Positions 1 to 8,395 of a stretch of DNA of 64,000 bases are shown piece by piece (the first letter of the stretch is position 1; each line of letters starts with the position of its first letter). The notes beneath the pieces are model-generated. The model had not been told where the DNA came from. It ran no database searches and saw only the letters and a program-made list of their open reading frames with translations. Position numbers and translations under genes: made by a program. Origin of the DNA: Proteobacteria bacterium DTSAM18 (lineage in GTDB: Bacteria > Myxococcota_A > UBA796 > GCA-2862545); assembly GCA_028767165.1 (NCBI GenBank), contig JARACJ010000006.1, positions 1 through 64,000 of the forward strand, in the 5' to 3' direction.

Positions 1-90
1 AGCGAGGAGTCGATGAAGCAGCTCCTGTCACCCAAGCAACGCCTGGAGTCGGAGGTTCCAGGTGGTTCGGATCTGATCGCAGCCAAGTGA
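1..90 (+). CDS. C-terminal end of an unidentified protein (partial)
   Basis: The window opens inside a reading frame of 29 codons that ends in TGA. Third codon positions are mostly G or C, as in the real genes of the window, which supports coding. The visible tail ends in SDLIAAK and carries no motif I recognise, so no function is offered. The next gene lies on the other strand, so this is the last gene of its transcript inside the window. Confidence 0.5.
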   Translation, partial: SEESMKQLLSPKQRLESEVPGGSDLIAAK

Positions 91-193
91 GTCACAGACG
101 CATCATCGGATCTGGGTCGGTACCAGACTCCTCGTACACCACATTGACGGACACAACTGCGGCCGCAGCGGCTCGTGCCACGACCTGGCCACG

Positions 194-235
194 GGTTGGG
201 GGCGCGTGGACGCCGAAGGCGGCGCGCCCCCAACC
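194..235. repeat. Perfect 13-bp inverted repeat with nested inner stem
   Basis: The left arm starts GGTTGGGGG and is matched exactly by the right arm ending CCCCCAACC. The 16-base loop contains CGCC-GAA-GGCG, so the element can fold into a long, almost continuous hairpin. No T-run follows on either strand, so a simple intrinsic terminator is not convincing. It could be an RNA structure or a protein-binding site. Confidence 0.6.
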
Positions 236-357
236 ATGCCGACCCGGCGATCCCCAAGCTGGCCGCAAGGCCGCGAAAGCAATCCCAGGGTGTCCCTTCA
301 GCCGCAAGGCGAAGGCCAGGGGCGTCCCGGTGCGGTCGGGGCGAGGAGCGAGGGAGA

Positions 358-377
358 GGCCGACCTTCCGGTCGGCC
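358..377 (-). terminator. Candidate terminator hairpin downstream of queE
   Basis: GGCCGACC and GGTCGGCC form an 8-bp stem around a TTCC tetraloop, about 48 bases past the queE stop. On the minus strand the stem is followed by a pyrimidine-rich stretch (TCTCCCTCGCTCC) rather than a clean T-run, so the call is tentative. Confidence 0.4.
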
Positions 378-424
378 CGACTGAAGCGACGACGAACCGA
401 CTGCACCGGGTCGCCCCTGGCCGC

Positions 425-1105
425 CTACACGCCCTGCGTGTCGGCGGACCAGACGACCTTGTGGATCTGGAGCTGGAACCGCACATCCAGGCGGTCCTCC
501 ATGATCCACCCCACCAGCGCCTGCATGTCGACCAACCCCCACGCCGGGGAGAACAGGCACTCGCAGGTCTCGTTGAGCTTGTGGGCGCGCACGACGTCGC
601 GGGCCCACTCGTAGTCGCGGCGGGAGGCGATGACGAACTTGACCTCGTCCTTGGCCTTCAGCAGCGCGAGGTTGCTCCACAGGTTGGCGGCGTCCTCACC
701 GGAGTCGGGGCACTTGAGGTCCATGATGATGTGGACCTGCTCGGGGACGTCGGCGATGGAGCGGGAGCCGCTGGTCTCCAGCAGGACCTGGTGACCGAGC
801 TCGATCAGCCGCTCCATGAGCGGGATGGCGCTCTTCTGCACCAGGGGCTCACCGCCCGTGACCTCGACCATCGGCACGCCGAAGGCGTGGGCCCGCTGCG
901 CGACCTCCTCGAGGTCGACGTGCTCACCGCCGGTGAAGGTGAACTCGCTGTCGCACCAGGAACAACGCAGGTTGCACCCGGTGAGACGCACGAAGACGCA
1001 CGGCTTGCCCACGTGGGTGCTCTCGCCCTGCACCGAGGCATACACCTCGGACAGACGCACCGTGCGCATCCGGTCGGCGGAACTGGCCTGTTTCGTGATA
1101 GACAT
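425..1105 (-). CDS. queE: 7-carboxy-7-deazaguanine synthase (radical SAM)
   Basis: QueE converts 6-carboxytetrahydropterin to 7-carboxy-7-deazaguanine, a step toward queuosine and other 7-deazapurines. The 226-residue protein shows SVQGES near residue 25, the radical-SAM cysteine cluster CNLRCSWC (C44, C48, C51) followed by D52, and the TGGEPL motif for SAM binding. These features and the length match the QueE family. I chose ATG at 1105. An in-frame ATG at 1117 and an internal one before RTVRLSEVY are alternatives, and none has a strong Shine-Dalgarno sequence. No queC, queD or queF is visible nearby, so the rest of the pathway must lie elsewhere. It is divergent from the lipoprotein gene at 1184. 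Confidence 0.93.
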   Translation of the reverse strand: MSITKQASSADRMRTVRLSEVYASVQGESTHVGKPCVFVRLTGCNLRCSWCDSEFTFTGGEHVDLEEVAQRAHAFGVPMVEVTGGEPLVQKSAIPLMERLIELGHQVLLETSGSRSIADVPEQVHIIMDLKCPDSGEDAANLWSNLALLKAKDEVKFVIASRRDYEWARDVVRAHKLNETCECLFSPAWGLVDMQALVGWIMEDRLDVRFQLQIHKVVWSADTQGV

Positions 1106-1183
1106 GGGGGCGCCCATATCGTCTTTGGAAGCCAGAGGCGACGTTTCAGCCTTCTTCTGACGCATTCCCAGCGGAGAGTCCCC

Positions 1184-1939
1184 ATGCGTACGTCCACCCT
1201 CTTCCTCGCCTTCCTGCTCGCCGCCTGCGGCGACAACTACGCAGCCGTCCAGAAGGCCGACACAATCGAGGCCTATGAGGCGTACCTGGCCGAGAACCCC
1301 GACGCGGGCCGTTCCGTCGAGGCGGCCTGGCGACTGGAGGAGCTGTACCTGCAGAAGGCCACCGACGGCGACAGCGAGGAGCTGTGGGCCAACTACTTCG
1401 AGCGCTACCCTGCCGGGAACGTGGCCGAGGAGGCCCGCAAGCGTCACCAGAACTGGCTGGTGAACAACGCGCTGCGCTCCGGTGCGAGCAAGGACTGGAA
1501 GGCCCTGCTCGAGGCCTACCCCTCTCCTCCGAAGACCGTGAAGTCCCTGGCCAAGAGCGCCCTCGAGGCCTCCACCTTCGCCGAGCAGTACATCCAGGTC
1601 GGCGACATCACCCAGGGTGAGGTCAACATGGCCGAGGAGGAGAACGGCCCGATGGACGGCGTCACCTTCACGGCCCCGATCACCTACACCGGCGAGACCC
1701 CCCTCGAGGCCTTCTGGTTCCGCATCCAATACCTCGACGAGCAGGGCCACATCGTGGGTCACAACAAGTGGCCCGTCGTCGCGCCTCGCTTCCCCGGCTC
1801 CATGCCCGAGGAGGCCAAGCTTCCCATGGCCCAGGGCGAGACCCGCACCTGGGAGTGGTGGATCGGCAAGGAGGAGCTGCCCAAGGACTTCTCCGGCAAC
1901 GTGCGCCTCATGGCCCTGGCCGTCTCCGTCGCAGAGTGA
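1184..1939 (+). CDS. Predicted lipoprotein of unknown function
   Basis: A 251-residue protein with a short signal peptide ending in the lipobox LAAC, so it should be lipidated and held in the envelope. The first half is helical and rich in Glu, Ala and aromatic residues (EAYEAYLAENPDAG, EELWANYFERYP), resembling TPR-like helical pairs. The second half looks like a beta-rich domain ending with GNVRLMALAVSVAE. I do not recognise a family. A GGAGAG Shine-Dalgarno sequence precedes ATG 1184. Its stop overlaps the GTG start of the next lipoprotein, which implies co-translation of the two. Confidence 0.85.
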   Translation: MRTSTLFLAFLLAACGDNYAAVQKADTIEAYEAYLAENPDAGRSVEAAWRLEELYLQKATDGDSEELWANYFERYPAGNVAEEARKRHQNWLVNNALRSGASKDWKALLEAYPSPPKTVKSLAKSALEASTFAEQYIQVGDITQGEVNMAEEENGPMDGVTFTAPITYTGETPLEAFWFRIQYLDEQGHIVGHNKWPVVAPRFPGSMPEEAKLPMAQGETRTWEWWIGKEELPKDFSGNVRLMALAVSVAE

Positions 1940-4056
1940 GGCCCGCACGCTCCCTCCTCCTGGCCGCCCTCCTGGGCGGCTGCACCGAGGTTCCCGCGGA
2001 GCCGTCCGCCTGCCTGTTCGATCCGCCGGCCGAGGGGAGCGTCCACGCCGGTGAGGTCGTCTGCGCCAACCCGCTGCCGGAGGGGCGTGGAGACGTCCGG
2101 GCGAACGATCTGCTGCTGGCCAACAGCCGCATGAGCGTGGTGTTGCGGCACCCCGTCAACGCCGCCAGCATGCCGGGAATCGGCGGACTCACGATCACCG
2201 ACGCCGCCCCCTGGGGGCTGCCGGATCCCCTCTACGAGGTCATCCCCCTCATCGACGGCGGATGGATGACCATCGACGCCCTCGAACAGCTCGAGGGCGG
2301 GTTCCGGGTGCAGGGAGAAGGGGCTCCCTTGCCCGATCAGGCCGAACGCTACCGGCGCGGTCCCGTCGAGGCGGGCATCTTCATCGAGCCCGACAGCCCC
2401 TGGCTACGGCTCGAGGGCATCGATGGGCTGTGGATCCATGCCACGGGCCCGGCGGAGCTCGCCGGCGGCTGGGTGTACAGCCAGCGCACGGTCATCGGCC
2501 ACGATGGCAGCGTGGAGCAGGATCTCGGCGGTGCGATCCGCGTCCTCGACGCCTCCCGCCTGTTGATCACCGACCATGCCACCGCCCTTTCGCTGCAGGG
2601 AGACACCTCCCGGCAGGTCGCGCTCCACATCCCACGATCACATGGCGTCCTTCGGTGGTGGGCAGGAGACGAGCTGGTGGCCGTCACGCCCGTCCAGGCG
2701 CTCCACGAAGGGCCGGTGTCGGACACCCCCGTCACGCTGGAGCTGCAGGTCGGCGAGCGCCTCGACGCCGTGCAGTGGACGGCGAGGGACGGCACACCCG
2801 CCGCCATCACGCCCCTCACCACGCAGACCACCATGCAGCCCCTGCCGACCCGGACCCTCGAGGTACAGCTGGTCGACGGGTCCCAGGTGCCCCTCGACGT
2901 GAGCGCCATCCTGCGATGGCACGCCCCCTGGGGCACCGCGTCCACGCGCATCACCGCTGGCACGGCCACCGTCCAGATCCCCGAAGGTGAGTGGCCGGTG
3001 TCCATCGAGCCCGAGCTGTCGTGGCAGCCCACCACCAGCACATGGACCGTGGACGCCTCGTCGGGCACGTTGCGCTTCGAGCTGCAGCCGGCACTCGACG
3101 CGACGGATCTCGCCCCCGCCGATCTGTTCCTGCCCTCCTACCGGGACTGGACCCGCCGGGTCGGTCCCGACGTCATCGAGGACCTCGCCGCCACATCGGG
3201 GCTGGTGTCCACCCGCCTGTACGCCACCCACGACGCCGGGGAGGTCTCCTCCGAATTCCCCGGCATCCGCCCCGAGCCCGCCTGGCACCTCCCCCACCCC
3301 TCCGGCTGGGCCCTGTGGGCCTGGCCCGTGTCCGCCGATGCCCAGCTCGGCGGACACGGCGCCCCCGACATCGCCCAGCTCTCCCCGCAGCTCGCCTTCG
3401 AGCGAGCCGACGGTGGCGCAGGGTCCGCGCGCACCGTCGTGGCCAACCTGCGCTGGTTCGAGCTCGTGCGGCCCGATCCCTCCTGGCGCACGCCCCTGCC
3501 CTCCATGATCCGCCTCGGGCCCCCCGGTGACGCCCCCTTCTCGAGCTGGGAGCCGTGGTTCCGCATCCTCGACGGGTTCCGCCCCCTGTACCCGGCCGGC
3601 GACCTGCTGTGGCTGCAGGTCCGCGGCGGTCACGACACCGACGGCACCGCCATCCGCACCGCCCTCGACCGGGGCACCTTCACCGCCGGCACCGGCGCGG
3701 CCCTGACCTGGACCGTCGATGGTCAGCCCCCGGGCGGTGTCCTGACGACCACCGAGGGACCCCACATCGCCTCCATCCGCATCCAGCCCGGCCGTGCCAC
3801 CCTCGATCAGGCAGCCATCGTGACCAGCGACCGTGAGGTCATCGTCCACTGGTCCGGCGACGCCCTTCCGGCCTCTCCCGAGACCCTGTTGCTGGACGGC
3901 CCCCTCGGCGACTGGCTCGTGCTGGTGGCGTGGTCGACCACCACCGACGACTGGGCCACCACCCCGGCCATCTGGACACGACCACCCTATACTCCTGAAA
4001 AAGAAGATACTGGTGTCGATTCAGGAGCACCGGAGGAGTCCGGCGCCCCACCTTGA
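1936..4056 (+). CDS. Large predicted lipoprotein of unknown function
   Basis: A 706-residue protein that starts at a GTG sharing GTGA with the preceding stop codon. The N-terminus is RPARSLLLAALLGGC, a signal peptide with lipobox LGGC. The body is beta-rich and tryptophan-rich, with acidic, Pro/Thr-rich linkers near the C-terminus (EKEDTGVDSGAPEESG). The segment around DLFLPSYRDWTRRVGPDV suggests a folded domain, but I cannot assign a family. The overlap with the gene before and the close spacing to the gene after make an envelope-protein operon. Confidence concerns the gene, not a function. Confidence 0.85.
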   Translation: MRPARSLLLAALLGGCTEVPAEPSACLFDPPAEGSVHAGEVVCANPLPEGRGDVRANDLLLANSRMSVVLRHPVNAASMPGIGGLTITDAAPWGLPDPLYEVIPLIDGGWMTIDALEQLEGGFRVQGEGAPLPDQAERYRRGPVEAGIFIEPDSPWLRLEGIDGLWIHATGPAELAGGWVYSQRTVIGHDGSVEQDLGGAIRVLDASRLLITDHATALSLQGDTSRQVALHIPRSHGVLRWWAGDELVAVTPVQALHEGPVSDTPVTLELQVGERLDAVQWTARDGTPAAITPLTTQTTMQPLPTRTLEVQLVDGSQVPLDVSAILRWHAPWGTASTRITAGTATVQIPEGEWPVSIEPELSWQPTTSTWTVDASSGTLRFELQPALDATDLAPADLFLPSYRDWTRRVGPDVIEDLAATSGLVSTRLYATHDAGEVSSEFPGIRPEPAWHLPHPSGWALWAWPVSADAQLGGHGAPDIAQLSPQLAFERADGGAGSARTVVANLRWFELVRPDPSWRTPLPSMIRLGPPGDAPFSSWEPWFRILDGFRPLYPAGDLLWLQVRGGHDTDGTAIRTALDRGTFTAGTGAALTWTVDGQPPGGVLTTTEGPHIASIRIQPGRATLDQAAIVTSDREVIVHWSGDALPASPETLLLDGPLGDWLVLVAWSTTTDDWATTPAIWTRPPYTPEKEDTGVDSGAPEESGAPP

Positions 4057-4070
4057 ACCCGAAGGTCCCG

Positions 4071-4688
4071 ATGCGAAGAGCCCTGTTGCCCCTGCTCCTT
4101 GCGGCCCAGACCGCCCACGCCGATCTGCCCGAGCGCCGCACCGGCTTCCAGCTCGAGCCCACCATCGGCATCGGCTACAAGGATCCGCGCGCCATGACCG
4201 TCCCCACGGGTCTCGGTGTGTTCCTCCGCCACGGCATGATCGACGACCAGATGACCCTGGGCCGCACCTGGTACGAAGGCGTGCAGCTCGGTCTCACCTG
4301 GATCACACCCGTGTCGACCACGAACATCCAGGAACTCTCCGTGCACCCCATGCTGGAGTTCGGGCAGATCTACGAGCTCATGGGCATCAGCATCGGGTGG
4401 GGCCTGCAGGGCGGCCCCGACTGGCGGGTCACCGCCAACGAGCAGGAGACCTTCTTTGCCGGCGGCCTCATCCGGGGCGTCGGTTCCTTCGGCTATGCGG
4501 TCAGCCCCAAGGTGCAGGTGCTCAGCCGCGTGGAGCTCGGAGCGGGCCTGCAGCAGGAGAACCGGGCCGACGTCACCGACTCGCCCGGCCGGGCCTACTT
4601 CTCCTTCGCGTGGAGCTTCGGCATCCGCTTCCGCACCCTGTTCCGAAAGGCCGATTCCGGGTTACCAGAGGGCACTCCCGGAGAGTGA
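4071..4688 (+). CDS. Exported protein, possible outer-membrane protein
   Basis: A 205-residue protein with signal peptide MRRALLPLLLAAQTAHA and predicted cleavage before DLPERR. The mature part is made of alternating aromatic/hydrophobic and polar stretches (VQLGLTWITPVS, YFSFAWSFGIRFRTLF), typical of beta strands crossing an outer membrane. No family is recognised. ATG 4071 is preferred because it places the signal peptide at the N-terminus. A TTG at 4053 overlapping the previous stop (TTGA) is an alternative. It is the third gene of the 1184-4688 exported-protein run, and SURF1 follows after one base. Confidence 0.8.
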   Translation: MRRALLPLLLAAQTAHADLPERRTGFQLEPTIGIGYKDPRAMTVPTGLGVFLRHGMIDDQMTLGRTWYEGVQLGLTWITPVSTTNIQELSVHPMLEFGQIYELMGISIGWGLQGGPDWRVTANEQETFFAGGLIRGVGSFGYAVSPKVQVLSRVELGAGLQQENRADVTDSPGRAYFSFAWSFGIRFRTLFRKADSGLPEGTPGE

Positions 4689-4689
4689 C

Positions 4690-5472
4690 GTGCCCTTTCG
4701 CCCTGCCCCCATTCCGACCATCATCAGCGCCATCGCCCTGGTGATCCTGCTCAACCTCGGGGCCTGGCAGCTCCGGCGACAGGCGGAGGCCGACACCGCC
4801 AAGGCCGAAGTCCAGGCACGCCTGTACGGCGAGCCGGCTACCGCGGCCGATCTGCGGGCTTCCCCCGACGACCTCACCTGGCGCAAGGCCGTGGTGCAGG
4901 GCGCCTTCCTCGAAGAGGTCCCGCCCCAGCTCATCACCGGCCGCTTCGAGTTCGGTGCCCCCGGCTTCGACGTCGTGCAGCCGCTGCAGACCGAGGGCGG
5001 TCCGGTGGTCTGGGTCAACCGCGGCTGGATCCCGAAGAACGGCTGGCAGGATGCCCTGGTGGAGATCGACACCCACGGGGAACGCCAGGAGATCGAGGGT
5101 CTCCTGCAGCCCATCACCGGTGAGATCGACGGCGGCCCGGTGCCCGAAGGCGACGGCTACCCGGAGCGCTGGCCGATGGCCACCACCGATGCCGGTCTGT
5201 TCGGCGGCCTGCAGGGCCCGCCCTACATCACCATCACCGAGCGCTTCGACGTCCCCTCCACGGACGTCATGATCATCGCCGGTCCCTCCCTCAAGCGCGG
5301 CGATCCCAAGAGGCCCGAGCCCCTGCCCGTGTCCGGCTACGTCGCCGAACCCAAGCAGATCGGCCACATGGCCTACGCGGTGCAGTGGTTCCTGATCGCC
5401 GCCACGCTCCTCACGATCTGGCTCCTCGCCGGCTTCCATCGGGGCAAGAAGCTGGCAGCGCAGCAGGGCTGA
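4690..5472 (+). CDS. SURF1-family cytochrome c oxidase assembly protein
   Basis: SURF1 helps assemble haem-copper oxidases, probably by handling haem a for subunit I. The 260-residue protein has the family layout: an N-terminal membrane helix ending in LGAWQLRR, a periplasmic domain with VVWVNRGWIP, and a C-terminal helix preceded by HMAYAVQWF. The start is GTG 4690, one base after the preceding stop, so it may be translationally coupled to the upstream genes. It converges on the oxidase-associated minus-strand genes, a context that agrees with its role. Confidence 0.93.
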   Translation: MPFRPAPIPTIISAIALVILLNLGAWQLRRQAEADTAKAEVQARLYGEPATAADLRASPDDLTWRKAVVQGAFLEEVPPQLITGRFEFGAPGFDVVQPLQTEGGPVVWVNRGWIPKNGWQDALVEIDTHGERQEIEGLLQPITGEIDGGPVPEGDGYPERWPMATTDAGLFGGLQGPPYITITERFDVPSTDVMIIAGPSLKRGDPKRPEPLPVSGYVAEPKQIGHMAYAVQWFLIAATLLTIWLLAGFHRGKKLAAQQG

Positions 5473-5557
5473 TCCCGTCAGCTCTCCTGCGGGGCGTCCC
5501 ACAGGCCCCGAGCGGGCGCCACGTCGACGGTTGGCATCCCACAAGCGGCACGCGGGA

Positions 5558-6835
5558 TCACGGCTCGGCGGGCGCCTCGGCCACGGCCTGCACCGGGAGC
5601 ACCTCCGGACGCACCCCGGACTCCAGGGAGGTCAGGAAGGCCACCAGGCTGCTGCGCTGGGCCTCGTCGAGGTGCAGGGGCTGCAGCGTGAGCTCCCGGT
5701 GCCCCGTCCAGGGCTCGCTGGGAAGCTCGGAGTAGAACTCGAGCACGTCGTCGAGCGCCTGCAGACCGCCGAAGTGCATGTAGGGCGCGGTCTTCGTGAC
5801 GTTGCGCAGGGGCGGCGTCTTGAACGCGGCCTTGAAGTCGTCGAAGTCCGGGTTGAGGAACCGCAGCTCCTCGCAGGAGGTCGCGTCGGACCAGGGCCCC
5901 TGGCAGTTGAACTCGCTGGCCAGCAGACGCGACGCGCCGGTGGTTCGCCCGAAGTCCGAGGATCCCGGCTCGGGCAGTCCGAGGTTGTGGAACGCCCGAT
6001 CGGTGAAGAACGGCCCGAGGTGGCAGGAGACGCAGTTGGCATCGCCGATGAACAGGCGCAGGCCGTCCACCGCCTCGTCCGACAGGTGACCGCCCCCGGA
6101 AGGGTCGCCCGTCAGCACCGCGTCGACGAAGGCGTCGAAGGGTGCGGGCTGGGGCACGGCCAGCAGCTCGAAGGCACCGATGGCCTTCGAGACGTTCACG
6201 AACACCTCGGTGACCGCCTTGCGCTGGGTCTCGGTCATCCCGAGCCAGGCCTGGTGCAGCTCGCCCTCGGGCCTGCCGGCATCGGGACGGGCCCGGGCCG
6301 GCAGATCGCCTTCGCGCACCGCCTGCGGGAGCGGTCCGAAGACCTCCTCGTAGGCCGCGGCGTACTGCTCGCGGATCACGTGGGCGACGAAGGTGCGGTC
6401 GGAGTCCATCTCGACGTCGGACTCCACCGGCCCCATCGCCTGGGCCCACAGGCTGTCGGCCCGGCCGTCCCAGAAGAACCACGGCCCCTGCTGGATGCCC
6501 TCGATGGTCGGCGTGTGCCGGCCGGCCGTACCCGCCGCCACCGCCAGCGGCAGCGCATCGGTGAAGTGCAGCTCGGGCTTGTGGCAGCTCGCGCAGGAGA
6601 AGCCGCCGGGGCTCAGGGCCTCGTCGTAGAACCAGGTCCGCCCCAGCTCGATGGCCCGCGCATCCCCGGCGAAGCGGTTGGTGGGATCACCGAAGGCTCC
6701 CTCCTGCAGACGCAGATCGGCCAGCTGCTTGAGCTGTCGGGGCGTCCAGCCGTCGTCGGCGGGTGCGGGCGTCGGCGCGGGCGCCTGGGTGCCACATGCC
6801 GCCAGGAGCATCAGGGCCGGGAGGGAGCGGTGCAT
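5558..6835 (-). CDS. Di-haem cytochrome c peroxidase / MauG-like lipoprotein
   Basis: The protein has two CXXCH haem c sites, CASCH at residues 81-85 and CVSCH at 268-272, in the typical bacterial di-haem peroxidase/MauG layout (a Trp-rich segment WFFWDGRADSLWAQA between them, and APYMHFGG near the C-terminus). The signal sequence ends in the lipobox LAAC (C14), so it is probably a periplasmic lipoprotein of about 425 residues. The family reduces hydrogen peroxide or oxidises protein residues, and sequence alone does not decide which. ATG 6835 is used; a GTG at 6844 overlapping the upstream stop is possible. It is the last gene of the ctaG transcript. Confidence 0.9.
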   Translation of the reverse strand: MHRSLPALMLLAACGTQAPAPTPAPADDGWTPRQLKQLADLRLQEGAFGDPTNRFAGDARAIELGRTWFYDEALSPGGFSCASCHKPELHFTDALPLAVAAGTAGRHTPTIEGIQQGPWFFWDGRADSLWAQAMGPVESDVEMDSDRTFVAHVIREQYAAAYEEVFGPLPQAVREGDLPARARPDAGRPEGELHQAWLGMTETQRKAVTEVFVNVSKAIGAFELLAVPQPAPFDAFVDAVLTGDPSGGGHLSDEAVDGLRLFIGDANCVSCHLGPFFTDRAFHNLGLPEPGSSDFGRTTGASRLLASEFNCQGPWSDATSCEELRFLNPDFDDFKAAFKTPPLRNVTKTAPYMHFGGLQALDDVLEFYSELPSEPWTGHRELTLQPLHLDEAQRSSLVAFLTSLESGVRPEVLPVQAVAEAPAEP

Positions 6836-6840
6836 GGTGT

Positions 6841-7335
6841 TCACCGCATGTCGTAGACGAAGGAGGTGCGGTCGTGCCCGAGGGCACCCGTGACCTCGAT
6901 GGTCACCGTCCACTCACCGGGCATGTGCAGCTTGAAGCCCTCGGCCTTCCACACGCCACCTTCGTGACGGCAGTTGTCGCCGTCATCGTCGCAGGCGCCC
7001 GGATCCATGAGCGGATCGGTCTCCATGCCGTGGTTGTGGTGGGGCATGCGGGCGTTGAGCAGCACCTCTCCGGTCTCCACCGGGTTGCCGTACTTGTCGA
7101 CGACGGTGGCCGACACGGAGAACAGATCACCCATGCCGGGCGTGGTGGGTTCCGCCGCGAAGGACACGGTGTACAGTCCGGCCTGGGTCTTCACCTCGCG
7201 CACGAGAGGCTCCGCCTGCATGGGCGCCTCGGCCTTGGCCATGTCGTGGCCCTCGTGGCCTTGATGACCCTCGTGGGACTCCTGGGAGCCACCGCACGCG
7301 GCGAGCGCGACCGCCGCCATCCACAGACGCATCAT
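6841..7335 (-). CDS. His-rich YtkA/FixH-like periplasmic lipoprotein
   Basis: A 164-residue lipoprotein (lipobox LAAC, C15) whose mature N-terminus is rich in His, Glu and Met (ESHEGHQGHEGHDMAKAEAP). The rest is a beta-sandwich of the YtkA/FixH-like type with MPHHNHGM and a C-terminal HMPGEWTVTIEV strand. Domains of this type occur beside copper-handling and oxidase-assembly genes, and the His/Met-rich region makes metal (copper) binding a reasonable inference. A Cys- and Asp-containing insert (ACDDDGDNC) interrupts the sandwich. Its start overlaps the ctaG stop by ATGA, so the two are translationally coupled. Confidence 0.8.
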   Translation of the reverse strand: MMRLWMAAVALAACGGSQESHEGHQGHEGHDMAKAEAPMQAEPLVREVKTQAGLYTVSFAAEPTTPGMGDLFSVSATVVDKYGNPVETGEVLLNARMPHHNHGMETDPLMDPGACDDDGDNCRHEGGVWKAEGFKLHMPGEWTVTIEVTGALGHDRTSFVYDMR

Positions 7336-8243
7336 GAGGCCTCCGAGGCCGTCTCGGGGAGCTGGGCCGGCGTCGTCCGCCCGGCGTTCTCCCGGTAGTA
7401 GGTGAAGAAGATGAAGCCGATGGACACCCAGAAGACGAGACCGCCCGGCACCCACATGATGAGACCGCCGGTGCGTTGGTCGACCAGGGGATCCATGCCG
7501 AACACGCGAGGCTGGGTGGTGTAGAAGGTGTACAGCACGTAGTCGGACACGGTGATGAGCGCGCCGAGCACCTTCATGGGCAGCGTACAGGCGAACAGGT
7601 AGAGCATCCGCTTGCCCGGCGTGAGCGCGGGGATGATCTCCGAGCGGCTGAAGGCCGGGAACCACATGACCCAGGCCGTGATCATGAAGGTGAGGTGCTC
7701 CACCACGTGCACCGGGTGCTCCTCGAGGGCCCAGTCGTACATCGTGGGAACGTGCCAGAGGTACAGGGTGGCCGTGCTCACGAGGAAGGCCACCAGGGGC
7801 TTGGCGAGCAGACGACCGATGGCCGCCGCCCAGTCGAAGCGCAGCAGCTTGTCCCACATCCAGCCGGGCATGCCGATGATGCACAGCGGCGGGAACAGCA
7901 GCGTGATGGTGAGGTGCTGCACCATGTGGCCGGAGAACAGGTAGATGTCGGACAGCTCGTGCAGGGGGCCCTGCAGGCTGATGAACATCACGAACACACC
8001 GACGTGGAAGCTCCAGCGCTGCCGGCGGCTCACCCCGAGGGTGCCGTGTTCTGCCTTGTGCCGCCGCAGCAGCCACTCGTAGCCGAGCCACATCACGAGA
8101 CTGCCGATGACGATGCTCGGGAAGAACTCCCAGACGATCCATCCGCCCGGCTCGAGCTCAGGCAGGTTCGACCAGTCGTAGGTGCCCCGCTCGGGGACGG
8201 CGCCGTTGTGCGCGAATGCCTTCGATGCCAGCAACCACCACAT
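7332..8243 (-). CDS. ctaG: Cytochrome c oxidase assembly factor CtaG (caa3 type)
   Basis: A polytopic membrane protein of 303 residues with about seven hydrophobic helices and conserved His motifs (SGHMVQHL, LWHVPTMYDWAL, HVVEHLTFM) that match the caa3_CtaG family. Members are required for copper insertion/assembly of the caa3 oxidase. ATG 8243 is chosen because GGAGAG stands 7-8 bases upstream; an in-frame ATG at 8258 lies before that site. It lies 152 bases downstream of the oxidase structural genes, beyond a terminator, and heads its own three-gene unit. Confidence 0.9.
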   Translation of the reverse strand: MWWLLASKAFAHNGAVPERGTYDWSNLPELEPGGWIVWEFFPSIVIGSLVMWLGYEWLLRRHKAEHGTLGVSRRQRWSFHVGVFVMFISLQGPLHELSDIYLFSGHMVQHLTITLLFPPLCIIGMPGWMWDKLLRFDWAAAIGRLLAKPLVAFLVSTATLYLWHVPTMYDWALEEHPVHVVEHLTFMITAWVMWFPAFSRSEIIPALTPGKRMLYLFACTLPMKVLGALITVSDYVLYTFYTTQPRVFGMDPLVDQRTGGLIMWVPGGLVFWVSIGFIFFTYYRENAGRTTPAQLPETASEAS

Positions 8244-8349
8244 TGCACTTCTCTCCATTGGGGGCAGCACTAACCCGACCACATCCGGATCCGCCGGGCA
8301 GACCCTCAATCCTGACGCAAAATCCCCATTTCTCCCCAAGAAAGAGAAA

Positions 8350-8376
8350 GGCCCCGCCCCCAACGGGGGCGAGGCC
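8350..8376 (-). terminator. Intrinsic terminator of the oxidase operon
   Basis: On the minus strand GGCCTCGCCCCC pairs with GGGGGCGGGGCC around a short loop, with one C·A mismatch, and is followed by TTTCTCTTTCTT. It lies 20 bases past the stop of the subunit IV/cytochrome c gene and separates that operon from ctaG. Confidence 0.85.
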
Positions 8377-8395
8377 TCAGCGCAAGCGACCGGAC

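Larger units (their letters stand above)
91..424. other. Gene-free 334-base stretch with strong inverted repeats
   Basis: This gap separates the 3' ends of two convergent genes. No frame here has a plausible start, Shine-Dalgarno sequence or recognisable protein. It holds a perfect 13-bp inverted repeat (194-206 with 223-235) whose loop contains a second stem CGCC/GGCG, and an 8-bp hairpin at 358-377. No tRNA-like or other named RNA structure was recognised. Confidence 0.5.

Noticed and set aside
206-1183. N-terminal extension of the lipoprotein gene at 1184 back to 206
   Set aside because: The extension overlaps queE on the other strand and would bury the lipoprotein signal peptide inside the protein.
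5470-5560. 8-base inverted repeat TGATCCCG/CGGGATCA spanning the SURF1 and peroxidase stops
   Set aside because: The arms are about 75 bases apart with no supporting structure. It is short enough to be chance.
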